Assembly (NCBI GenBank): GCA_029448655.1
Contig: JACCLO010000014.1
Span: forward strand, 1,364,001-1,428,000
From: Wolfiporia cocos
Taxonomy: Eukaryota > Basidiomycota > Agaricomycetes > Polyporales > Phaeolaceae
Reading direction: 5' to 3'
DNA: 64,000 bases
This document shows, one piece after another, positions 24,426 to 34,857 of this stretch (its first letter is position 1; each line of letters begins with the position of its first letter). Both the position numbers and the translations under genes were made by a program. The notes under the pieces are model-generated. The model ran no database searches, was not told the origin of the DNA, and saw only the letters and a list, made by a program, of their open reading frames with translations.

Positions 24426-25825
24426 CTCTCGGCGTCGCGCTTGCGCGCTGACCGCACGTAACATATACCATTGCCGAGGTGTATCAGGTCAACATTTTGC
24501 ATTCCGCAATTCGCATTCGACATTTTGTGCTCTCCACAGCCCTTTCTTGCTTGTCGGCCATATCGGCCATGTATCGACGCTCGCCGCGCTACTGATTGGC
24601 GCCACGCACCTGCTGCTTAGGCTGCTTTGTGGTGTAGGTACCGAGTCTCAAGAACAAGGTATGAGATCTTCAAGATGAGCCTTGGTGCCTATGCAACACG
24701 GCTATGGTTGCCTGAACCAGCAGCTATGCTGTACCAATTTGTGGTGTAACAAGTGTCAATGTGTCAGTCGATACAACTGAAGGGCGAGAAGGGCCCGTGG
24801 AGAACGCGAAAATGTCTAGTGCAAAATCGCGAAATGCTAGACGCTGACCTGATACCACTCGGCAACGGTAAACATAGGGTTTGGTGGACGCGAATGCTCG
24901 GACTGGTTATGGTTGAGCTCATCGGTGGGCGTTGTTTACGGTCGGCCGTGCTGCATGCATCTTCGCATATACACCCGAGGAAGACGAGAAGTCTGTTGAT
25001 TCCAGATTGGCCTACTGTGATCTTACCTGTGATGCGACTTTATGCATTAAGTAAAGTTGACATGTATTCCTAATCTGTGTGTCAGGCTTCAGCGCAATTT
25101 ATGCCATATGCGAGGATATTGCATGCAGATCAGGAATGAAACTAACCTTTAATCCGTGGGTTGAGAGTAATGTATTGTCCAGATTTGACAGAGCAAGCAG
25201 TGCGAGCGCATGGATGCTCCATACTAACCGCGGTGTATGTTGTGGGGCAGCAGGCTCCATGACAGAGTCTGCGGGAGCAGGCATCCAGGAGCGCGGACGC
25301 GATCGAGTAGAGGACGAGTGGCTGAGCTCGTCGGAAAGAGATATATATAGCAAGCGAGCCGGAGCCCGAGGGATGGGCGCCGTTCGCTCATTGCAGATGG
25401 GGCGCACGGCCCGATGCAGAGATGGGCCACACCAGATCGTTGCGAAACGAAGCTGCGGAGAGTGGATCGTTCGGAGAAGCAGCAAGAAGCGGAGATTCTA
25501 TTGGCGCACGGGCGGTGGGGCGCACGGGAGCAAATGTACCGATGGCACGGCGATGTTAGCGTGGCATACACGGAGCTTGAGAAATGTATATGTATGCGGA
25601 TCCGTGCGTTACTAGTTTACTTGTGAGCAGATCGGCGCGCAATTACCTTGGTAATTCATTGTGCAAGGGAGATCAGATTCGGGGATATAGCAGCTGGGTT
25701 GCCGGTAGTGTGTACGCAAGAGACGTCACTAGGGTTAATGACAGGTGGGAATGTGGACAACCCAATACCAGTATATGGCGTTGCCTCTCCAGTACTCAGA
25801 ATCAAGCTAGACACGAGAAATATTG
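24426..25825. other. End of left arm and spacer before G1
   Basis: Contains a second copy of the velvet 3' flank (24870-25075) and a 178-codon plus frame (25079-25615) that is not kept in the right arm, so I do not call it. From 25648 a frame runs into the G1 LTR, but its fusion to the LTR looks fortuitous. Confidence 0.35.
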
Positions 25826-26198
25826 TGTCACAAGCCGATTTCTTTCGCCTAGCTAGTGACTAGAGCCTGAACCCTTATCTTATCTAAGCGCGCGCCTAAG
25901 CAGTCACGTGCAAGACCCCGAACACCCTATCACGTGTTACCAGCCCCCCGGACACTCTGTGCCGTGTACTTACACCCATTATAGGGTTTATCATAATATC
26001 GGACTCTCAGCTTACGTAATAACTATACAGTAGCCAAACAGTGTACAAACAGTACAATAGCATATATACTGGCCGACGAGCAGGGTAGCACCCCAGACTC
26101 GTCTTGGCCTTATACGCCTTGAGTAGCCTCAGACTAGGATTGCGCTGAAACGCGAGTAACAATCCCCTGAGTAGTTGCTTGAAGTGTTGCTTGTGTCA
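25826..26198 (+). repeat. G1 5' LTR
   Basis: Starts TGTCACAAGCC, ends GCTTGTGTCA. TATATA at 26063-26068 is followed 32 nt later by AGACTCGTCTT (26095-26105), the predicted start of R. Confidence 0.93.
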
Positions 26199-26199
26199 T

Positions 26200-26210
26200 A
26201 AGACGAGTCT
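26200..26210 (+). other. G1 primer-binding site, self-priming type
   Basis: AAGACGAGTCT, one base after the LTR, is the exact reverse complement of AGACTCGTCTT at the predicted transcript start (26095-26105). In Tf1 the mRNA 5' end folds back on such a site and primes minus-strand synthesis without a tRNA. The mechanism here is inferred from complementarity. Confidence 0.8.
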
Positions 26211-26966
26211 CCACCCCGTGTAGCGGTTTACCCTACACAACCCCGGCGCACTAGGGGCAAAGTGCACCTTTCTTTCGCTCTTGTTGAATTTCGGTTCTCC
26301 GAGCACGTGATTGGTTTCCATACCCGCCACATCCCAGGGTTAAGGGATTAGAGTTCTGGGGGAATTTCGCGAACAGCGTGCAGGGGACCTCTCCTGCCGT
26401 TGCTTCTAAGCTACTGGACCAACACCGTGCAACGCGGTCGTAAAGGTCTTGGGTTATAACCCCACCACAGTAACTGTGCACCCGACGCGTAATAGTCAAA
26501 GGCGTTAAGGGGCCCTGTGGCAGTGTACAGAGGCACTGGTCGTCTATTTACGGGCCTTACTGCCCCGACGATACGCGCATTACCGCGCCCCCGTTACTAT
26601 AAAACCCAGCGCGTAACCCGCGGCTGAAGAGGCAGGAAATCGCCTAATACTGTACCGGCACTTGCCGCCATACGGTAGAACTTTTACACGCCCCACCACA
26701 TAGGCGGATAGTTCCCGTGCCCCCGGTATCCTGAATTAGCTTCAGGGCTGGACGAGGTTTCGGAGGCTGCGTTTTCTCGCCGGCTTTGGGAAGAAAACCC
26801 CTTAGCGTTTCTTGGCACATCTCCGAAAAGAGGTGGACGCAGTTTGTAGTGGATTAAGACTTTCTAGTTACCACCCCGATAGCTCTTCGGAGGCGCCACA
26901 GTGGGCAGGTAGCGGTCTAAATCGCGACTACACTTTTCATACATAACTTTCATTTCTACATACGTA

Positions 26967-28970
26967 ATGTCCGGCCAACAAACCCCGGCCTTTTCGCTCC
27001 ACACCCCCGACCCCTTGGCCGAAACCTTCTTCGAGGACTTCGGGCGCATGTCCGTACAAGACAGTATGCATGCCCCGCCTCCCGTCGAAGTAGCCCCGGT
27101 AGAGGATGGCACCGTAGCCGGACACAGCTACCTCCCCTCGGTCCGAACCCTCGCGCCCAACCAGGTACCGCCGGAAGAGTTCTACAACCAGGCTTTCGCC
27201 CTCGCCCAAAACCAGTCGGCCACAGTTCGGGGCGGAAGCCAGCTGGGTCACATCGACTCACCGCTGGCTCTCCAATGGGCATTCCCGCCCAACCCCACGG
27301 CGGCAGACTTCGGCGCACGGTGCCAACAGGTTGTACAAGCAATGGTAGCGGTAGGAACATGGTCGCAGGAAATGGGAGCACGGTTCCTCCGGGAGGCACA
27401 ACGGTTGCAGGCAGACGCCCTCCAAGCCGGAGACGCAGCGTCACTCCATAGCCAGGCACCACCCCCCGTCAGGACCCCCGTCTCGGTCGCAGAAAGCAGG
27501 TTCCGTCCAGTAGAAAACTGGGTTCGATCGGTGCACATGCACTCCCCCCAGCGGACACCGCGCGGATCCCGACCTCTCCCCACTCCCCCGACTCGTGGAA
27601 ACTCCCGGCAGACGAACCCATTCCTGCCCGGCTACACGCCACCGGTACTTACGGCCCCAGCACCCGTCCGCCCCGACAGCTTCGCCCAGGCAGCCCGCCC
27701 GCCATACGACATATCCGGTAACCCAGTGCCAACACAGAACGCGCCCGTGAACACCTGGGGAGCCGCGCCTCTCCAGGGAACTCGTGCGTCTATGTGGAGG
27801 CCAATGAAACCGGCATCGTCGCAATGGGACGCCTATTCGGTACTGCCCGAGCCACGGCCCGACCCCCGGTACAAGTCCAAAGTCAGGGAACCGGAAGCCT
27901 TCACTGGCACCGGATTCACGGACTGGTACATGCGGCTTCAGCTCTACATCGACGACAACGCCCCCATCCTCTTCACCGACTCAAAGAAGGTGGGCGCGGC
28001 GATCTCGCTGATCCGCGGTCCCAAGGTCGACTCATGGGTAACGGCGTTCACCAGGGAACACTACCTGGGAGGACAATGGAGGGTCAGCTGGCAACGGTTC
28101 GTCTGGGAGCTGCACCAAAAGTTCGACGACCCGGACCTGGAAAAAAAGGCAGCGGTAGCGGCAGAGCGCCTCACCATGACGCTCGGTAAAGGCGAGGAAT
28201 ACTTCCAGGAGCTGGAACGACTCCTGGGAGAAGCCAAATACGACCGGGAGAACCAGGTGGTCCATAGCTGGGTCACCAGGGCCATCCCCAAAGACATTTA
28301 TTCCTCGGTTCACCAAGCGTTCGTCGCCGCCACCGTCAACGACAAGTCGCAGCGTGGGTATAACATCCAGATCCCGGAGGATTACGAGTCATGGAAACAG
28401 GCCATCCTCCGGACCGACAATGCGATGCGTCGACTCCGGGACGAGGAAAAACTGCGGAGCAGCAGGAGTACCACGGACAAGGGCAAGGAGCGTGTTAGGC
28501 CCGAGCGCGCTCCCCGAGCGGAGCCAACTGCGGAAGAAAGGGCAAACCTGCTCAAGAGGAAGTGCCACTCTTGCAGCAAGACGCAGGCCGAGGCACCTGG
28601 TAAGGGATGCACCAAGACATCCTGGCACCAACCGAACTGGCGGCCCAAGACCAACACCACCCCCGCCGCCAGTGGATCCGGAACGCAGCGAACCCGGCAG
28701 GCTATTGAAGGGAATGACGCTCCCACGGTCCTTAGCGAGATCCCCCAGGAGGACTTTGTCCGAATGGTGGCCGCCTGGGCCAAGGAGAACCCTGACGCCG
28801 CGAAGGAAGCCGGGTTCGCACCCACTCAGGTAAGTCCCTCCCCCTCGAATCGCTTTTCAGTATTGGAAGTAGAAGAACCAGTAAACTCCAAAAAAAGTGA
28901 CTCGGCTGCCACGGAGAACGACGAACCGGTGGATGGACTATATGGGCTAGAGACCGGGGCCCCGATATAA
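26967..28970 (+). CDS. G1 Gag
   Basis: 667 aa structural protein that would form the virus-like particle. The start ATG is matched by one at the same place in G2. The N-terminal 300 residues are Pro/Ala-rich and disordered; residues about 310-500 carry the Ty3/gypsy capsid region (KVREPEAFTG, then WELHQKFDDPDLEKK and EEYFQELERLL). A Cys/His motif at about 533-554 has spacing CX2CX11CX5H, not the usual CX2CX4HX4C knuckle. The frame ends at TAA 28968-28970; in G2 the corresponding codon is sense and the same frame runs on into pol. Confidence 0.88.
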   Translation: MSGQQTPAFSLHTPDPLAETFFEDFGRMSVQDSMHAPPPVEVAPVEDGTVAGHSYLPSVRTLAPNQVPPEEFYNQAFALAQNQSATVRGGSQLGHIDSPLALQWAFPPNPTAADFGARCQQVVQAMVAVGTWSQEMGARFLREAQRLQADALQAGDAASLHSQAPPPVRTPVSVAESRFRPVENWVRSVHMHSPQRTPRGSRPLPTPPTRGNSRQTNPFLPGYTPPVLTAPAPVRPDSFAQAARPPYDISGNPVPTQNAPVNTWGAAPLQGTRASMWRPMKPASSQWDAYSVLPEPRPDPRYKSKVREPEAFTGTGFTDWYMRLQLYIDDNAPILFTDSKKVGAAISLIRGPKVDSWVTAFTREHYLGGQWRVSWQRFVWELHQKFDDPDLEKKAAVAAERLTMTLGKGEEYFQELERLLGEAKYDRENQVVHSWVTRAIPKDIYSSVHQAFVAATVNDKSQRGYNIQIPEDYESWKQAILRTDNAMRRLRDEEKLRSSRSTTDKGKERVRPERAPRAEPTAEERANLLKRKCHSCSKTQAEAPGKGCTKTSWHQPNWRPKTNTTPAASGSGTQRTRQAIEGNDAPTVLSEIPQEDFVRMVAAWAKENPDAAKEAGFAPTQVSPSPSNRFSVLEVEEPVNSKKSDSAATENDEPVDGLYGLETGAPI

Positions 28971-31900
28971 GAACCAGTATCTGTACCTCTCGCATCTGTA
29001 GAATCGGACATAGATGACGACGACGGAGCTTCAACATGCTCCGACGACTCGTTTGTAACAGCCTTGGAGGCGCCTCCCACTGGAGCGTGGCGGGAGGCAA
29101 ATACCGTGCTTAATTCCTCCAACGTTAATGTAACATATGTTCCGATGGATGTAGACCCGGTAGTGACACCTGATGTGGAAATGGCAGACGCATCAGGTAC
29201 CACTAAAAAATCAGAAAAGAAAGTGCGGCGTAGACGCGTCAAGAAAAGGACGGTCACGCTCGACATATACCTAGATCACCCGCGGGCAATCCCACCTGAG
29301 CGCAAAAGCGAAGGTGCCGCCGGGTACGACCTCTACTCTGCGGAGGAGGTCGTCGTTCCTAATGGGAAGCGTATCACCGTAGACACTGGCATCAAGATCA
29401 GGATGCCAGCCGGTGTATACGGACGTATTGCTCCACGATCCGGACTCGCCCTCAAGGGAGTCGACGTGGAGGGCGGTGTAGTGGACGAAGACTACACCGG
29501 ACGAGTAAAAGTCATACTGAATAATCAGACCGGAGCAGATTATCAGGTCGAGTATGGGGACAGAATCGCCCAGTTCATACTCGAATGCAATATGACACCC
29601 AACACCAAGATCGTCAAATCGATCCGCGAAACCACGCGAGGAACACAGGGTTTCGGTTCGACTGGTGAAAAACTCAGGGGAAGTGTAGTGGTCATCCAGA
29701 CGGGAAAACGGGGAAAGCAGATCGAAGTACCGATCACTCTCCACCGCCCCGACGGACGTGCCCTCTTCACAAAGGCTCTCATCGATTCCGGTTCCACTGG
29801 ATCGGTGATTAGTAAGTCCTACGTGGAGGAACACCGACTCAAGCAGATCCCATTAGACCGCCCTATCAAGCTGTTCAACGCGGACGGATCGACCAACAGC
29901 ATGGGGCTCATGACGCACTACGTTGAGCTCCAAATGCAGATTGACACGCACTTGGAAACCCGCAAGTTCCACGTTACGGAACTCAGCTCTGCGGACATCT
30001 TTCTCGGCTTCGACTGGCTCGAAGACCACAACCCTTCCATTGACTGGAAGAAGCGACGGATCACGTTCTCTTGTGACTGCGAACACGAGCAGATCGAGGA
30101 CGGTGATCACATCTATTACATTTTCGCTGACGCATGGATCCGAAACAGGGATGAGTGCAGAGCGGACATCGCCGAACGAGTCCGCGCCACGAAGGCAACT
30201 GAAATCGCCATCGCGACTGGCAAAACCACGGAAGCCAAGACGGTCGAGGAAGTCGTACCCGAGTACTTGCACGAATTCAAAGACGTGTTTGAGGAAAAGG
30301 AATTCGACACACTCCCAGAACGGCGACCGTGGGACCACGCCATCGAGCTCCTCCCCAATTCAGAACCATACGCGGGCAAGATCTACGCCCTTTCGCCTAG
30401 AGAACAAGAAGCATTGGACGACTTCCTAGAAGAACAACTGCGCACGGGCCGCATCCGCCCATCGAAGTCACCATGGGGGGCACCCTTCTTCTTTGTCAAA
30501 AAGAAGGATGGGAAACTACGCCCTATCCAGGACTATCGAAAGTTGAACCAGATGACCAAAAAGAACAAGTACCCGCTCCCGCTCATCACGGAGCTGCTTA
30601 ACAAGCTTAAACGGGCTAAGTACTTTTCCAAATTGGACATTCGTTGGGGATACACCAACGTCCGAATCAAGGAAGGCGACGAGGAAAAAGCCGCCTTCAT
30701 CACTAATAGGGGGCTCTACGAGCCATTAGTGATGTTCTTCGGAATGTGCAACGCACCAGGCACGTTCCAGACCTTGATGAACGACATATTTAGGGACCTA
30801 GTCCTCACGGGGAAGGTCATTGTATATTTGGACGATATCCTTATTTTTACGGAGAACCAGAAAGAACATAGAGAGATCCTGCGCAAGGTTCTTTTGGTTC
30901 TCCGTCAAAATAAGCTGACCTGTAAACCAGAAAAGTGCGAGTTCGAGAAATCCGAAGTAGAGTACCTAGGGCACATAATCTCTCACGGGGAAATCCGTAT
31001 GGACCCCGCGAAGGTCGCCGCAGTAGCCGAATGGCCGGCACCTCGGAACAAGAAAGAAGTACAATCCTTCATAGGATTTGCCAACTTCTACCGGAGATTC
31101 ATACCCAAGTTCTCAACGGTAGCACGCCTTCTTATCAATCTAACCAAGGATGGAGAATGGCAATGGGGCGTGACAGAACAGGAATGCTTCGACAAGTTAA
31201 AAAATATCTTCGTCACAGCACCTGTACTAGGGATACCAAACGATGACGATCCATTCCGCATCGAAGCAGACTCTTCAGACTTCGCAACTGGAGCCTGCCT
31301 CATGCAGAATCAAGACGGCATCTGGAAACCCATAGCGTACCACTCAAAGACGCTACTACCGGCAGAACGAAACTACGAGATTTACGATCGCGAACTACTG
31401 GCCATAATGCGCGCCCTAGACGAATGGCGGCATTTTGTAATGGGTGCAAAACACCCTGTAGAAATACTAACGGACCATAAGAATTTAGAATACTTTAAGA
31501 CCCCACAAAAGATTAATCCACGACAAGCCCGGTGGATGACGGAACTCGCCGAGTACGACCTACAACTCGTGCACATCCCCGGGAAGACCAATGGAAGGGC
31601 AGACGGCCTATCCCGAAGAGGCGATCACGACGACAACAAGGATCACCTCGAAGGACAGATCGTCTTGAAGGAGCACCTCTTCGCCAAAGACAGCGCAGAA
31701 AGGCTGAGATCCTCATTCTATACCTTACCTCACGGGATCACCCACGAGGAGGTAAAAGAGAGGGTCAAAGCGGAAGCCGCTCTCTACGACAAGGAGGTAG
31801 TAGAAGGATCAGTGGAAACGGCCGAGGACGGCCTACGCTACAGGAGGGGGAAGCTGATCATTCCGAGAGACGAGGAATTAATCGGAAAAATCATTTCGTC

Positions 31901-33599
31901 ATTCCACGACACGGTCTCGGCAGGACATCCCGGCACTGAAAACACGTACACCGCCGTTCATCGATCATACTGGTGGCCAAAGATGCGAAACGACATCCGC
32001 CAGTACGTCAAGGCATGTATCAAGTGCCAAAGAGCCAAGCCAGACCGCTCGAAGAGAGCCGCACCACTGAACCCGAATCCAACACCCACACACAACTGGG
32101 AGAACATTTCCGTCGATATGATCACGGGACTCCCTGTATCCAAGGGTCGGGACGCTATTATTGTAGTTGTAGATATGAAATCCAAGGACTATATCGCAGT
32201 CCCAACCACAACCAGGCTTACTGCCGAAGGTTGGGCCAACATATTTGTAGATAAAGTATACACACAACACGGACTACCAAAGAAAGTATTTAGCGACAGA
32301 GGACCACAGTTTGTATCGGACTTCATCAAAGATGTATACCGTAGATTAGGCATCGAGGGAAACCCCAGTACCGCGTTCCACCCACAGACAGACGGGCAGA
32401 CGGAGCGAATGAACCAGGAACTGGAGGTGTACCTACGATTATTTATTAACGACACCCATACCAACTGGCCGGACTTACTCCCGCTAGCAGCATTTGCGTA
32501 CAAGTGTCATGTACATAGTAGCACGGGCTACAGCCCCTTTTACCTTACTCACGGATACCACCCATTTACAGGCGTGGAGGCACCAGAGCTGGAAGAGGGG
32601 GTGGGAACAGCCAAGGACTGGGTTGAACACATGCACGAGGTCAGCCAAACCGCTTCAAAGAATCTCGAGAAAGCCAAACTTCGTATGAAAGAATACTACG
32701 ACCGGAAACGAACCAACCCCCATGAATACAACGAAGGGGACATGGTTTGGGTCGATGGGCGAAACATCAACATGGGAAACCCTACGAAGAAACTCGATTC
32801 AAAGCGGTACGGTCCATACAAAGTCACCAAGAAAGTCGGACATGGAGCATACGAACTGGACTTGCCCGCAGACATGCGAGGCATATACCCCGTATTTAAC
32901 GAAGTCCTACTGCTACCGTATCATGCTCCGGCTTTCCCCAATCAGGACCACAACGAACAGACGGAAAGCAATGACGCTCGCAGGCCTCTCAGGATCCTCG
33001 CATCCAGGGAAGACCGAGGGCGAGTCGAGCTGGAAGTTGAATGGTCTGATGGGACGACGACATGGGAAAGGAAACGCGGATTGACTCCCTGGCAGGATTT
33101 GGTAACCAAATACTTCGAAGAAAGACCAACCGCTCCAGGCCACCAGTGGAAAAACAGACACACTGAATGGGACCCGGAGTGGGAGGACTTCGAGAAGAAA
33201 GCCATCGCCATGGGACTCAGACAAAACCCGAACGAGTTCATCATCCACGACGACGTAGATATCGAATTACTGAAGGACGCGAAAATTCCCTTCTATATCT
33301 ACCCAAAACAACTCGTCGCCAGGAACTTCTGGTTTTGTAATCCCAAAAGTCGTGTAGTACAATATGGAATACAAGTGGGACAATGCATAGAATCCACGAT
33401 ACCCAACAACCCGGGCTGGATCTATCCCGTACAGTATACCATACAGATGGCAAACCCACACATCTGTCAAAAACACGAACACGACCACCCATGTCACGTT
33501 GACCAAAACTTCTGCAAAGTAATTGCTGGGCGCGGGGACACGCAGCTAGAAGAGGGGGTACTGTCACAAGCCGATTTCTTTCGCCTAGCTAGTGACTAG
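28971..33599 (+). CDS. G1 Pol: dUTPase-PR-RT-RNase H-IN-chromodomain
   Basis: Open in the gag frame from 28971; no ATG is needed if read through or fused. Domains: dUTPase 29253-29667 with all five motifs (AAGYDLYSAEE, GRIAPRSGLALK, VVDEDYTG, YGDRIAQFI, RGTQGFGSTG); aspartic protease 29706-30100 (LIDSGSTGS, FLGFDWL); RT 30340-30960 (VYLDDILIF); RNase H 31250-31620 (IEADSSDFATGA, DRELLAIM); integrase 31900-32600 (HHCC zinc site, then VDMI, SDRGPQF, TERMNQELE as DDE); chromodomain-like 32985-33115 (ILASREDRGRVELEVEW). About 150 unrecognised residues follow, and the frame stops inside the 3' LTR. If the TAA at 28968 is a mutation, G1 is defective. Confidence 0.9.
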   Translation, partial: EPVSVPLASVESDIDDDDGASTCSDDSFVTALEAPPTGAWREANTVLNSSNVNVTYVPMDVDPVVTPDVEMADASGTTKKSEKKVRRRRVKKRTVTLDIYLDHPRAIPPERKSEGAAGYDLYSAEEVVVPNGKRITVDTGIKIRMPAGVYGRIAPRSGLALKGVDVEGGVVDEDYTGRVKVILNNQTGADYQVEYGDRIAQFILECNMTPNTKIVKSIRETTRGTQGFGSTGEKLRGSVVVIQTGKRGKQIEVPITLHRPDGRALFTKALIDSGSTGSVISKSYVEEHRLKQIPLDRPIKLFNADGSTNSMGLMTHYVELQMQIDTHLETRKFHVTELSSADIFLGFDWLEDHNPSIDWKKRRITFSCDCEHEQIEDGDHIYYIFADAWIRNRDECRADIAERVRATKATEIAIATGKTTEAKTVEEVVPEYLHEFKDVFEEKEFDTLPERRPWDHAIELLPNSEPYAGKIYALSPREQEALDDFLEEQLRTGRIRPSKSPWGAPFFFVKKKDGKLRPIQDYRKLNQMTKKNKYPLPLITELLNKLKRAKYFSKLDIRWGYTNVRIKEGDEEKAAFITNRGLYEPLVMFFGMCNAPGTFQTLMNDIFRDLVLTGKVIVYLDDILIFTENQKEHREILRKVLLVLRQNKLTCKPEKCEFEKSEVEYLGHIISHGEIRMDPAKVAAVAEWPAPRNKKEVQSFIGFANFYRRFIPKFSTVARLLINLTKDGEWQWGVTEQECFDKLKNIFVTAPVLGIPNDDDPFRIEADSSDFATGACLMQNQDGIWKPIAYHSKTLLPAERNYEIYDRELLAIMRALDEWRHFVMGAKHPVEILTDHKNLEYFKTPQKINPRQARWMTELAEYDLQLVHIPGKTNGRADGLSRRGDHDDNKDHLEGQIVLKEHLFAKDSAERLRSSFYTLPHGITHEEVKERVKAEAALYDKEVVEGSVETAEDGLRYRRGKLIIPRDEELIGKIISSFHDTVSAGHPGTENTYTAVHRSYWWPKMRNDIRQYVKACIKCQRAKPDRSKRAAPLNPNPTPTHNWENISVDMITGLPVSKGRDAIIVVVDMKSKDYIAVPTTTRLTAEGWANIFVDKVYTQHGLPKKVFSDRGPQFVSDFIKDVYRRLGIEGNPSTAFHPQTDGQTERMNQELEVYLRLFINDTHTNWPDLLPLAAFAYKCHVHSSTGYSPFYLTHGYHPFTGVEAPELEEGVGTAKDWVEHMHEVSQTASKNLEKAKLRMKEYYDRKRTNPHEYNEGDMVWVDGRNINMGNPTKKLDSKRYGPYKVTKKVGHGAYELDLPADMRGIYPVFNEVLLLPYHAPAFPNQDHNEQTESNDARRPLRILASREDRGRVELEVEWSDGTTTWERKRGLTPWQDLVTKYFEERPTAPGHQWKNRHTEWDPEWEDFEKKAIAMGLRQNPNEFIIHDDVDIELLKDAKIPFYIYPKQLVARNFWFCNPKSRVVQYGIQVGQCIESTIPNNPGWIYPVQYTIQMANPHICQKHEHDHPCHVDQNFCKVIAGRGDTQLEEGVLSQADFFRLASD
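33549..33561 (+). other. G1 polypurine tract
   Basis: GAAGAGGGGGTAC directly before the 3' LTR; plus-strand primer site. It lies inside the pol reading frame. Confidence 0.8.
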
Positions 33600-33934
33600 A
33601 GCCTGAACCCTTATCTTATCTAAGCGCACGCCTAAGCAGTCACGTGCAAGACCCCGAACACCCTATCACGTGTTGCCAGCCCCCTGGACACTCTGTGCCA
33701 TGTACTTACACCCATTATAGGGTTTACCATAATATCGGACTCTCAGCTTACGTAATAACTGTACAGTAGCCAAACAGTGTACAAACAGTAGAATAGCATA
33801 TATACTGGCCGACGAGCAGGGTAGCACCCCAGACTCGTCTTGGCCTTATACGCCTTGAGTAGCCTCAGACTAGGATTGCGCTGAAACGCGAGTAACAATC
33901 CCCTGAGTAGTTGCTTGAAGTGTTGCTTGTGTCA
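33562..33934 (+). repeat. G1 3' LTR
   Basis: 373 bp, same length as the 5' LTR, about 98% identical by eye. The last codons of pol and its TAG stop (33597-33599) lie in its first 38 bp. Confidence 0.93.
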
Positions 33935-34614
33935 GGAACGCCAACGCCGCTACGCGTGGACTCACGACGCCGAAAGGCATACACATAAGACGGGGCGGTG
34001 CGCTCACTGCACCTATGCAAGAGGCCTTGGGCCGTACATTTACGCGCACCCACAAACCATCTCACGAACTCCACGCCGGCCACGTACAAGGCCACTTACA
34101 GCGCGACAAGCCTGGCCCGTTACAACAACGCGGCGATGGCGAAGATGACACTGGACGGGGGTACACTACCCCACCACTCACACTCGTTCACTGGCAGAAA
34201 ACCCCGGCTAACGACTACGTTCACCACCCACCTACACTACACACTCACAGTTCACCACCCCAGTGGGGGACATAACCTACACAAAAATACACAGAAAATT
34301 GAAACCTGTCCACCACCCCAGTCAAAACACCATCCCAAGAGCGTCCTGGTCCGTCGAGGACGATGTAATGGGCTGGGGTAGGGTTGGAGGAAGGAACTGA
34401 CAACCCAAGACGAGCAAAGCCCGAGAGACAAGGGCATAGCATGACAATGACTGAGGGAAGCGTGAGGTATGATGACGAGGAAGGGGACTGACCGAGGAGG
34501 TTGGACCGAGGATGTATAGGGGGTAGAGCGCTATGTTCAGACTTCATTCTGAACTTGGTGTTCTTCCGCCTGCCTCACCCCAGTTAGCTCTGAGGGCCCA
34601 GGGTGGTCTTGTCA
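33935..34614. other. Unassigned spacer
   Basis: No gene recognised. Contains CACC-rich stretches at about 34150-34330 and short overlapping frames. Confidence 0.45.
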
Positions 34615-34783
34615 AATAGCTAACAGCATCGCCAGCCCTGCCTAAGAACCCTAGTCCCAGACCACACGTCCAGTCCAACATAAAGCCAATAGGAGTCACG
34701 TGACTTAGATGCCCCGGACCAGGAAGGCGCCTTTGAGTGAGCCCCCTTCCCCCGGGTGTGTGTCTGAGGTTGTGCTTGTGTCA
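34615..34783 (+). repeat. Family A LTR, internally deleted
   Basis: 34615-34706 matches solo LTR copy 1 near 5383-5462, then jumps to the LTR 3' end (GATGCCCCGGACC...GCTTGTGTCA). About 770 bp of the middle is missing and the 5' end is absent. Confidence 0.75.
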
Positions 34784-34857
34784 GCCTGATTCACATAGGA
34801 TCACGGCCACTTGAAAAGTTGGAACTGGCCAGACACAGCTAAATTGGCAGTTTTATT

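Larger units (their letters stand above)
17640..25600 (+). repeat. Left arm of a large inverted segmental duplication
   Basis: Collinear in opposite orientation with about 47400-53345. Anchors in order: the leader with CTGAGCTCCAAG before the thaumatin-like gene, that gene, an eroded block, a shared segment near 21640-21930, the velvet gene, and a 3' block with ATCCGTGGGTATTGTCTGTATAT-type sequence (partial). Divergence is moderate: introns, UTRs and exons align but carry many substitutions and indels. The left arm has extra internal sequence (20650-21560) and extra tandem copies of the 3' block (23940-24215 and 24870-25075). Confidence 0.8.
25826..33934 (+). mobile_element. Ty3/gypsy retrotransposon G1, full length
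   Basis: 8109 bp with 373 bp LTRs at both ends, a self-complementary primer-binding site, gag, pol with dUTPase, and a polypurine tract. By eye the LTRs differ at about 7 sites, six of them transitions. Flanks are TATTG on the left and GGAAC on the right, so no target duplication is present, which suggests recombination with another copy. One in-frame TAA separates gag from pol. G1 is closely similar to G2 in protein sequence. Confidence 0.95.

Noticed and set aside
25079..25615. 178-codon plus-strand frame as a gene
   Set aside because: The homologous part of the right arm does not keep the frame, and a minus-strand frame overlaps it.
25648..25863. Frame ending SQADFFRLASD before G1 as the end of another Pol
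   Set aside because: Those last residues come from the LTR itself; the upstream part does not match the G1/G2 C-terminus.
26864..33567. Many minus-strand frames opposite G1 (and likewise opposite G2 gag-pol)
   Set aside because: Shadows of the coding strand; they lack domains and are not conserved as proteins between G1 and G2.
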